DNA of 59,885 nucleotides from a virus, in the IMG/VR virus record IMGVR_UViG_3300008952_000052, positions 1 to 59,885 of that record. One strand, written 5' to 3'. Under the pieces are notes generated by a model that saw only the letters and a program-made list of their open reading frames with translations, did not search any database and was not told the DNA's origin. Both the position numbers and the translations under genes were made by a program. Positions 52,893 through 59,885 of the stretch are shown here, piece after piece. Positions within the stretch are counted from its first letter, which is position 1, and each line of letters starts with the position of its first letter.

Positions 52893-54017
52893 CTAATAAG
52901 TATTATTGTTGGATACCAACTGTGCTGATCCCATTCTTGCTATGACTTTACCGTCTTGTAAGATACTACTCACAGTACTTGGGTTGCTATATAGTACTGT
53001 TACTTGCAGTCTCTGAGAACTGGCACTTTGAACTACCACATCAATAAGGAAAGTTGTTGGGTCTGTTGGGGAGGGGATTGTCTCAACGCTTAATATCCTG
53101 TAAAGCCTTTCTTTTAGAGTGAGCTTTTGATATTTCCCACTCATAGTCTGATACTCCTGTATCTGAGACAAAGCTCTCCTTACTTCAGCAGAGACTGCTG
53201 AAGAGACTGCTCCAAGAGCCTTTCTTCCAACCTTCTGCCTAAGACTTGTGCCATATCCTTTATAGAAAAGATTGGAGCCTCTATCTGTGAGCAAGATTTT
53301 CAAGCAACTTTGGTAGAGAAGATTCTCATTGTCTACAAATAAAAGCCCCCCATTAGGCCCGAATCTAAAGTCATTTTCTATTTCATTTGCTTGACACCTG
53401 CGGCATTGGTTTGGGTGTGTAAAATAAGAGAGCCTGAAAGAATGGTTGCTCTTTACGGTTTGTGAAAACTGTATCCCTCTTGTGAAAAAATATGTTTCTT
53501 CTTGATTAAGGCTCCATGAGGGGAAAACTTTTTTTCCTCTCGCCCCTGCCTGTAGGTCAAAGCCAATATGTGGAGCAGCTTTGCCCAAGACCTGAATAAT
53601 AGAACTTGAGCCATGTGTTGCAAGATCAGTCAGAGACAAAAATCCGTTGTTATTTTCAACCAAAAGACTTGTAGCCCTTTTCCGTATTTCTTTGACCAGA
53701 TCCTTAATTGACAAGCGGTTTTGAAAAGAAGAAGTTTTCAGCGTTAGCTCTATGTGATCTTCCGTAGAGGAAATTATAAGAGTGTTTTCATATTTGGGAA
53801 TAAAGAAGGGGCCAGCAATTCTGGATTTTATAGAAGCAGGGGTGTAAAGACCTCCTGACGGAATAACCATATCGTTTGCATAGAGGATTGTTCCTCTGGT
53901 TGGGCTGCTAAAGATAGGCTGTCTGGTTGAGATAGTCCTACCATCCCCACTCAAAGTAACTGCTTCTTCAATAGTTTGGTGGGGGCAGGAAAAAGCTAAT
54001 TGGATATCAAAAGACAT
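52893..54017 (-). CDS. Baseplate wedge protein, gp25-like C-terminal domain, 374 aa
   Basis: The gp25/W-type domain occupies about residues 229-350: LLYQSCLKILLTDRGSNLF, GYGTSLRQKVG, a long helix (SAEVRRALSQIQEYQ), then ERLYRILSVE and strands to TVLYS. The order (helix with LLT-x-x-G, G-T-x-L, helix, strand) is the gp25 pattern of contractile tails. An extra N-terminal 220 residues contain a strand-helix repeat (IPSGGLYTPASIKSRI) and a C205xxC208 pair that may bind zinc. Position immediately before the J-like gene is the classic myovirus order. SD GAGAGAGGA precedes ATG. Confidence 0.85.
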   Translation of the reverse strand: MSFDIQLAFSCPHQTIEEAVTLSGDGRTISTRQPIFSSPTRGTILYANDMVIPSGGLYTPASIKSRIAGPFFIPKYENTLIISSTEDHIELTLKTSSFQNRLSIKDLVKEIRKRATSLLVENNNGFLSLTDLATHGSSSIIQVLGKAAPHIGFDLQAGARGKKVFPSWSLNQEETYFFTRGIQFSQTVKSNHSFRLSYFTHPNQCRRCQANEIENDFRFGPNGGLLFVDNENLLYQSCLKILLTDRGSNLFYKGYGTSLRQKVGRKALGAVSSAVSAEVRRALSQIQEYQTMSGKYQKLTLKERLYRILSVETIPSPTDPTTFLIDVVVQSASSQRLQVTVLYSNPSTVSSILQDGKVIARMGSAQLVSNNNTY

Positions 54018-54069
54018 AGGTATTCCTCTCTCTCATAGGAATACTCTTATAGACAAAAACCCACAAAGA

Positions 54070-55050
54070 TCAAAACATCATACTCAAAGCACCTTCAGTC
54101 TTATCATCTTTATATGCCCAAACCTCATTGATAACGAACCTCGGCATAGAAAGTACTGGCTGATTCTCTTCGTCTGTATGAAAGAATGTCCTATCGTAGT
54201 CATAAACAAGAGACTGAACACGGCTTTTTAAGAAATATTTTGCTGAAGGATCAAAAATAGCATCTTCTTCTCCACCCAATTCACTTTCATCAAAACTACC
54301 AGACAACCAAAAGGGCAAGAGAGCAGACACAGCACCCCCAAAGGCTTTGGTTAAAGTTTCAATTTCTTGTTCTAATTGTTCAGAGAGGTCACAAAGCTTA
54401 ATGATCTTATGTTCCAAAAGGTGTAGTTTTTCCGCAATTTCCTGATTTGCCCAACCTCGTAGCTTATGCATGGCATCTGCCATAATAGTGTGTTCTTTGT
54501 TCCAGACTAAACGAGGCTGACCTGTTTTGTCCACCAATCTTGCAGGTTGGTACTTTTTCACATTCAACATCCCACCAGCATCAGAACCCCAATCCAATTC
54601 TTCAATAGTCTCTTCTGTCTTACTAATATTAGATTCGTGACGGGAAGAATTCGGGTGAACTCTGGAAACAGGAGCTATTAGCCCCCCATAGGGATATTTC
54701 TCCACCTCTTTTATCTCCCCATCTCCTATTACTTCAATGGCTTTGGTTTCATTGGGGTGCATAAACATAGAGATATCATATGGGTTCCCCCCAACCATTA
54801 TGTAAGCCATTACAAGACCTTCTAAGGAAGAACCTTCGGTAACAGAGAAATTCAACCTTTTCTCTGTTCTATATTTTCCAGTATCGGTTTCGATAGCCTC
54901 ATAGGTCACAGTAATGTATCCAATCCTATCCCTCTCTACTTGTATGCTTTTAATCCTGTGTGGAATATTCACGGCTTCTCTTAGAAGCCACTCTCGTATT
55001 CCAAGCCAATAGCCCGTTCTAAAACGAGTAAAACCACCAAAACTACCCAT
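54070..55050 (-). CDS. Structural protein of baseplate region, 326 aa
   Basis: An unrecognised protein in the baseplate gene string. The N-terminus is beta-rich with TGYWLGIREWLLREA. The middle contains a long coiled-coil-like helix (EKLHLLEHKIIKLCDLSEQLEQEIETL), and the end is beta again (RVQSLVYDYDRTFFH). No signal or membrane segment. Synteny and tight spacing (three bases from the 952-aa gene, 52 to the gp25-like gene) suggest a baseplate hub or wedge component. SD GGGTGAG is in the previous stop region. Confidence 0.7.
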   Translation of the reverse strand: MGSFGGFTRFRTGYWLGIREWLLREAVNIPHRIKSIQVERDRIGYITVTYEAIETDTGKYRTEKRLNFSVTEGSSLEGLVMAYIMVGGNPYDISMFMHPNETKAIEVIGDGEIKEVEKYPYGGLIAPVSRVHPNSSRHESNISKTEETIEELDWGSDAGGMLNVKKYQPARLVDKTGQPRLVWNKEHTIMADAMHKLRGWANQEIAEKLHLLEHKIIKLCDLSEQLEQEIETLTKAFGGAVSALLPFWLSGSFDESELGGEEDAIFDPSAKYFLKSRVQSLVYDYDRTFFHTDEENQPVLSMPRFVINEVWAYKDDKTEGALSMMF

Positions 55051-55053
55051 ATC

Positions 55054-57912
55054 TCACCCCGTTGTTTCCAAAGCAGAGTCATTCATGTCTTTCCCTGAGA
55101 ACATTTCAATAATATCCATAATAATAGCCCCACCCGGAACTGGTACAAGACCCATCGCACTGAAGCCCCAATGAGTAGAACCAGAATCAGGCTTATCCTC
55201 TGATGTTATCAAATCCATCAAAACCCCATCTGTACCCCTTGAAAAGAAATACAAAATCTTAGCCTCTGGCAATTCAAACAACCCCAAGGATTGAATAATA
55301 GCATTGATCCTTCTGATAAGGTTTTGAACTTCCTTAATTCTCTGCTGCACCCATTCGATATATCGAAGAATTACGTCAATAACGCTCTGCATAGCTTTCA
55401 TTATCATCTCAATAAAATTGAGAATATAGTTAAAAACCTTTTCTATTCCCAAAGATCTACCAAGCCTTATATATTCCCAATTCTCAGAGCTACCATATCT
55501 GTTGATATCAAGCCCTGCGGTTGCAATTTTAAGGATGAGTGCAGCCTCTGGTATTACAGCAGAATCAGAGAGTAAAGCTGTTCTACAAAAAACAGCCCTA
55601 CTTGGTCCTGATGTGTCTGGATCTTCTACCAGATCCTCAATATCAGTATAAATAATGGGTAGATCTGTCCTATCAGGCTTTGCAACACCCCCCACTGGCT
55701 TTTTTCCCAACTGCCAGCAGTTTACTATTAAGCCATTCCTACCATTCTTTGTTTTTAAATTTCCATTTATATCTCTGAGAAAACCACCAACACTCGGATC
55801 AGTAGATTCCATCCATTCCAGTTGATCTTCAGCAGCCTTCTTTGTTTTCGTAGTTACTTTTGAATCTGCTATTATTAGCTTTAAACTCTTCAATTGAGTA
55901 GTATAAACATCAAGAGAAATATCATTTGGGTACGATATAGAATCGTGTGTGCCTCCCGTAATATCCTCTTCCCAATTGTACAAAGGGCTAAGAATGTGGG
56001 TCAAAACAAGCTCAGTGTTTTTTGTCTTGCCTTGAGAGACAAATAAAGACTTCCAATTGGGGGCTAATCCTGAATCGGCATTTGTATTGGCAGATTTTTT
56101 TAAGCCAACACTTTCTAAGAGGGTGAGATCTGGAAGCTCTAAATCATAATCTCTCCACTTCCATTCTCTAAGGGTAGTAGTGTTGTCAATAGTAAGTTGC
56201 TCAACCGTTATAGGTAGTGGTCCTATGAAATCTATAATTTTTGAAGCCATTCTCTTTACATGTCGCTTTAACTTCCTCTCAAAAGCTTTGGGGTCTTCAA
56301 CATTTTTGAAGAATTTCACTCCAGACATTCGTAAAACTTTATTGAGAATTTCAAGGGTTCCATTCTTATCAAAGCCTGTTGATCTTATGGTGTACCGACC
56401 CTCCGTACCATCATCAGGATCAAGATCAGGACGAGACAGGATTAAAACCAACAAAGCAGCTTGAAGGGTTTCCATAAATAGCTGGGTGTTTTCCCTCGGA
56501 ATAACCACATTCACAGGCTTACAGAATTTCTCTATCTTCCCAATAGGTTCAATCACAACTCTCTCTTCACTATCAACATCTGACTTAGGAACCTGATAAG
56601 AGAGGTCATAATCAAGGGGTTCAAACTTACCATCATTATAGTCTGCACCTCTCATTTTAAGATCATCGGGAACTGCTGCTATCCTGATAGCAAATGTGGC
56701 AGGGGGGTTCTCCGTATCTTCAACTAATTTCATATCAGAACCCTTCCCTTCAATTTTTGCGTTCACAGGAAGTTGTTCATGCTTAATAGTGAAGCTATGA
56801 GGCGCACCCGGCCCTGTCTTCATAAAACCAGTTGCTGTTGAATAGATAAAGGATCTCTGGAAAAAATACTTCGGCAGATCGGGGTTGGAGACATCCTTCA
56901 TCAATTCAAGAGGAACTAATGCGGGGCCAATCCCCTCTGAGGAAGGCACTGCCCTATGAGAAGCCACCACATAAGAGTATCCATTCTTCCTTTTCCCTTC
57001 TTTATCCGTGGCATTTGTATATTTTAACATTTCAACCAGACCTACCCTGTCGTGTCCACCATACAAGACAACGGGGTGTCCATCTTTGCCATATAAAGGA
57101 ACCAACTCTTCTTGTGAAGCCCCACTCTGTGCTGGCTGGGCAGTGTTCTTCTTCCGACAAAGCATCAGGGGCATCCCAGCAACTTCTGTAGAGACTTCTA
57201 TAATAAAGCCCTCTGCTGGTATTGTAGGAAGGGTCACTCCCATTGCCGAATATCCACTCGCCTGTTTCCAAGAAACTTCTATTTCGGCAGGTTTATTAAA
57301 GATTTTACCGTGAGTTGGAGCGTATGTTGGGTCGTTTGACATATAAGAAACTGTGACATTCGTTATGGGAGATTGAACATCTCCCAATCTTCCGAATTTA
57401 AGCAATTTCATAATTAGCTCAATCGTTTTAAGTAGAGAGCCAATCATTTCACTATCTGCACTGGCAAACAACATAAACCCAAAAACATAAGAACCACTGG
57501 ATAGATTAGGGCGACCCGGATCAGATCGATCTGTTAATCTTCCAATCATTCTTTTTTCAGCACCAGAATAACCACCAAGAAGATTTTTCATTCGTTGTGA
57601 AAATCTTCCTTGTTGTAGTACTTTCCAATCTCCCGTAGCGTAAAGACCTAATTGTGAGAGATCCCTCAATAGCTTTTTGATCTCCTCCATTAACTTTTTA
57701 ATCAAAGCAGAAAGAGGGTCAGCGATACCTACAAGAAAAGCCTTAATGACTTCCATTATGGTATTAACCACTTCCAAAGCTGCTATTAGAAATTTAGCAA
57801 TTGTGTCTACTTTTGCTTTAAATTTCTCCAACCAAGGAGGGGGCCAAGGCTCAATTAAAAGCTTTTGCTCCCACTTATTCTCCCATTTATTTTCATCTTC
57901 AAAATCGCTCAT
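55054..57912 (-). CDS. Large structural protein with terminal amphipathic helices, 952 aa
   Basis: Residues 30-90 (PPPWLEKFKAKVDTIAKFL, then IMEVIKAFLVGIADPL) and about 835-890 (FNYILNFIEMIMKAMQSVI, then IEWVQQRIKEVQNLI) are strongly amphipathic, nearly transmembrane helices at the two ends of an otherwise beta-rich protein. The core includes Fn3-like or Ig-like strands (about 205-330: PAEIEVSWKQASGY) and no catalytic motif. Such end helices may insert in membrane or pack into a helical bundle of the baseplate hub. Its TAATG overlap with the coiled-coil gene indicates coupled synthesis. Confidence 0.75.
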   Translation of the reverse strand: MSDFEDENKWENKWEQKLLIEPWPPPWLEKFKAKVDTIAKFLIAALEVVNTIMEVIKAFLVGIADPLSALIKKLMEEIKKLLRDLSQLGLYATGDWKVLQQGRFSQRMKNLLGGYSGAEKRMIGRLTDRSDPGRPNLSSGSYVFGFMLFASADSEMIGSLLKTIELIMKLLKFGRLGDVQSPITNVTVSYMSNDPTYAPTHGKIFNKPAEIEVSWKQASGYSAMGVTLPTIPAEGFIIEVSTEVAGMPLMLCRKKNTAQPAQSGASQEELVPLYGKDGHPVVLYGGHDRVGLVEMLKYTNATDKEGKRKNGYSYVVASHRAVPSSEGIGPALVPLELMKDVSNPDLPKYFFQRSFIYSTATGFMKTGPGAPHSFTIKHEQLPVNAKIEGKGSDMKLVEDTENPPATFAIRIAAVPDDLKMRGADYNDGKFEPLDYDLSYQVPKSDVDSEERVVIEPIGKIEKFCKPVNVVIPRENTQLFMETLQAALLVLILSRPDLDPDDGTEGRYTIRSTGFDKNGTLEILNKVLRMSGVKFFKNVEDPKAFERKLKRHVKRMASKIIDFIGPLPITVEQLTIDNTTTLREWKWRDYDLELPDLTLLESVGLKKSANTNADSGLAPNWKSLFVSQGKTKNTELVLTHILSPLYNWEEDITGGTHDSISYPNDISLDVYTTQLKSLKLIIADSKVTTKTKKAAEDQLEWMESTDPSVGGFLRDINGNLKTKNGRNGLIVNCWQLGKKPVGGVAKPDRTDLPIIYTDIEDLVEDPDTSGPSRAVFCRTALLSDSAVIPEAALILKIATAGLDINRYGSSENWEYIRLGRSLGIEKVFNYILNFIEMIMKAMQSVIDVILRYIEWVQQRIKEVQNLIRRINAIIQSLGLFELPEAKILYFFSRGTDGVLMDLITSEDKPDSGSTHWGFSAMGLVPVPGGAIIMDIIEMFSGKDMNDSALETTG

Positions 57913-58142
57913 TATTGACCACCACCATGCTTCAAGCGGTCTACTTTCTCATGCAATTCTATGACCAACTCCTGATCTTTTTTTACCTGCGCTTCCAGCA
58001 ACTCAGACATTTTCTTTAGAAGCAAAATCTGAGGCTTCAACATTGCATGCTCCTTCTGACCAGCCTCTACATCAGACCATTCACCAAGATTGACACCGCA
58101 CTCTTTGAGCTTTTTCATCACATCTTCTAATTCTTTATCCAC
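57912..58142 (-). CDS. Small coiled-coil protein, 76 aa
   Basis: Begins with GTG at 58142, with SD GGGGGTGA six bases ahead. The product is nearly one continuous helix with heptad-like hydrophobic spacing (LLLKKMSELLEAQVKKDQEL, VIELHEKVDRL), one cysteine at residue 15 and a Gly-rich end. It overlaps the ATG of the 952-aa gene by TAATG. A trimeric or dimeric coiled coil in baseplate assembly is plausible. Confidence 0.75.
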   Translation of the reverse strand: MDKELEDVMKKLKECGVNLGEWSDVEAGQKEHAMLKPQILLLKKMSELLEAQVKKDQELVIELHEKVDRLKHGGGQ

Positions 58143-58153
58143 CTTTCACCCCC

Positions 58154-59885
58154 TTATCCTTGTGACAACATACGAAGGACATATTCTCTCATTTCTTTCA
58201 ACCTCTTGGACAACTGCCTATCAAACTGACGGATTTGAGCCAAAAGCCCCTCTGTCCTATGAACCCGATAGTTAATCCAAGTGTTACGAAGGTCACGGAA
58301 TCGATCCCTATCATTTAATACTACCTCAACATGATCTAATAATAGAGGTCTTACCAACGATCCCGATTGACCATTCAATGAAGAAGCCCGATCTTCATAA
58401 GCAGTGTAGGGGGTTCCACCAAGATTCGACACCAAGCCTGAGCTAATCCCATTTGCTGCTGGACACATTTCATCCAACTGCTCATCTTGAATAAAGAACC
58501 GTCTATCCAACAATGAGAGAGCATCACTGTCGCTTGTAAAGGGTGAGTTGTCTACTCTCCCTAAGAGGTCTTCCAAAATAGCATTGTGGGCTACACCCAA
58601 CCCACTCTCAGCAATCAGAGGACTGCCAAGGTCTTCTATGTGCTGATTATCTTGAAAGACATAATAATCCCCACTCTTCTCTAAAAGCATAATGGCTCTA
58701 AAGTGTTCAATTAGAGACAGGGTGCGTTCTCTTAGCATCAAAACCATTTCAATAGTATCTTCAGTGAATAGCTTTGAGGGTCTGATTACTCTGTATCCAA
58801 AAGGTCTTATGGAGAAATCATTTGTGGAAAAGGAATTTGCTTTATCTGTGTCACCGTGTTCTGAGCCATCATTGGTCAAATAAGCCTTCATTGTTGGTCT
58901 GAGATCCATCTGCCCCTCATCGTTCGTTGGAGAGGCAAAGAAATAAGAATGGTTGAGATTAGAAGCATGGATTGTTGGATAGATGGTGTAACCAAGAACC
59001 GTTTTAGCCACGGCATCTGAAGGAAAGGTCACATCAGCACCATAAATTCCAACAAAGTTATTCTTGTACCCCCCTTCAACTACTAAATGATCCCCCTCTA
59101 CTTTCTTGACCTTATAGAAGCCCCGATTATCGTCTAAAGAAGAAGGTTGACCAGCTTGATAAGGGTTTTCTGATATGACAGAATTGGCTCCTGACGGATC
59201 ATTTCTCTCAATAATTCCTTGATCTCCAAAGGGTCTGGAACCTCTTTCTTCTGGATTGTGAAAACCACCAGCACCTTGAAGAAGCCCAATGGGATCTATG
59301 ATAACAATATCATCTTCTTGAATTCCAGCAGCAGCAAAATCACCAGAATTAGTGGCATTTAGATCATCATAGAGGAGATTAGAATAGCTTTCCCATGTCT
59401 TAACCTGTCCTGTATCTGGATCTATTTCACCTGCGGAACTGGGAGTGTTTGCTAATGCAGGGATCTCTGGAACATAGCCTCCTGTCTGATTTGCAAAATC
59501 AGGAACCGTTGTGAAAAGAGTTTTCTCTGTAATCAAAGATAGTAGCTGCTCATTGGTCTGTTCATGCGGTACGGGAGCCTGTCGAAGATAAATCTCAAAA
59601 GAGTATCCCGTAAAATTAGAAGAGGCAGCAGCAGCAATGAAAGCCTCATCCGTGAAAGCTGGTGATCGAAGACGAAGGACTTGATCCTTCTTGATATACT
59701 TAAAAATCCCAGCCTCTTGTAAGTCTCTCACTTCTTCCATCGTTTGAGGGTCAGCCGCCACCCAATCAGGGTTTAATTCTCCAAACCCAAGAACCTCTGC
59801 GGTATCAACCAAGACTCCGTCTTTCAGAAGTCTCACATCATCCCCAGTATTTATATTCACATCCCGATCTCTAAAATCTCCTAAT
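58154..59885 (-). CDS. Structural protein, 5'-truncated at the right window edge
   Basis: The frame is open to the window edge and continues upstream of GTG 59860 with coding-like sequence (LGDFRDRD), while that GTG lacks a convincing SD. The real start is therefore probably outside, and the visible part has 576 codons. It contains repeated short beta modules (DVRLLKDGVLVDTAEVLG; GFYKVKKVEGDHLVVEGG), a helical region (TLSLIEHFRAIMLLEKSG), a helical end (LAQIRQFDRQLSKRLKEM) and no enzymatic motif. It is the first visible gene of the baseplate-fibre operon, so a virion protein is inferred. Confidence 0.75.
   Translation of the reverse strand, partial: LGDFRDRDVNINTGDDVRLLKDGVLVDTAEVLGFGELNPDWVAADPQTMEEVRDLQEAGIFKYIKKDQVLRLRSPAFTDEAFIAAAASSNFTGYSFEIYLRQAPVPHEQTNEQLLSLITEKTLFTTVPDFANQTGGYVPEIPALANTPSSAGEIDPDTGQVKTWESYSNLLYDDLNATNSGDFAAAGIQEDDIVIIDPIGLLQGAGGFHNPEERGSRPFGDQGIIERNDPSGANSVISENPYQAGQPSSLDDNRGFYKVKKVEGDHLVVEGGYKNNFVGIYGADVTFPSDAVAKTVLGYTIYPTIHASNLNHSYFFASPTNDEGQMDLRPTMKAYLTNDGSEHGDTDKANSFSTNDFSIRPFGYRVIRPSKLFTEDTIEMVLMLRERTLSLIEHFRAIMLLEKSGDYYVFQDNQHIEDLGSPLIAESGLGVAHNAILEDLLGRVDNSPFTSDSDALSLLDRRFFIQDEQLDEMCPAANGISSGLVSNLGGTPYTAYEDRASSLNGQSGSLVRPLLLDHVEVVLNDRDRFRDLRNTWINYRVHRTEGLLAQIRQFDRQLSKRLKEMREYVLRMLSQG

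Overview
The window is a piece of a large tailed-phage genome, very probably a myovirus and possibly a jumbo phage. Two pieces of sequence evidence support this. The right side encodes a contractile-tail baseplate set: a gp25-like wedge protein, a baseplate-J/gp6-like protein and a candidate second wedge protein. These are followed by a run of exceptionally long fibre or appendage proteins of 1155 to about 2950 residues. Codon use and Shine-Dalgarno sites are ordinary bacterial, base composition by eye is slightly AT-rich, and the code is standard (TAA, TGA and TAG as stops, with some GTG and TTG starts). I see no tRNA, CRISPR array, integrase, transposase or ribosomal RNA. The host cannot be named from this sequence.

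Left block (1-10.6 kb, almost all + strand): about 25 small, mostly unrecognised genes packed with ATGA or TAATG overlaps, typical of accessory or early phage DNA. Recognisable members are a CxxC zinc-binding protein, a DUF6011-like zinc protein carrying repeated HARP-like modules, a DUF7694-like protein, a KOW/SH3-like protein, a winged-helix-like protein, a Gp37/Gp68 (DUF5131) protein with a radical-SAM-type CX3CX2C motif, and a widespread phage family with a PGTGP-DG signature. One gene (7109-7435) lies on the opposite strand. It appears to have been inserted as a moron, because a 20-codon ORF stub runs into its 3' end.

The most interesting part of the left block is its non-coding architecture. 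A conserved element of about 39 bp, with an invariant 30-nt core, occurs five times (973, 1784, 2396, 7592, 9791), each time immediately upstream of a gene or gene pair. In four of the five cases the sequence just downstream can form a 5'-proximal RNA hairpin. In one case (1011-1146) it can form an elaborate branched structure of seven helices. Four genes also carry a second 6-bp hairpin directly before the Shine-Dalgarno sequence, with different stem sequences but preserved pairing. Together these look like a phage promoter-leader system in which transcripts start with cis-acting RNA elements. This is the candidate for an undescribed system.

An intrinsic terminator (10677-10706) separates this block from the convergent right block. 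That block (10.7 kb to the right edge, all - strand) is one tightly packed unit of 17 genes read from the right edge leftward. The order is a truncated 576-codon structural gene, a coiled-coil protein, a 952-aa structural protein, a 326-aa protein, the gp25-like protein, the J-like protein, a 503-aa baseplate-type protein, the fibre-type giants (2326, 1892, 211, 1155, 1224, about 2952, 277 and 1991 aa), a 69-aa protein, and finally a 186-aa signal-peptide membrane protein that may be holin-like. The 1991-aa and 1155-aa proteins are paralogues that share both ends and differ by a clean domain insertion. The 2326-aa protein contains a tandem duplication of about 200 residues.
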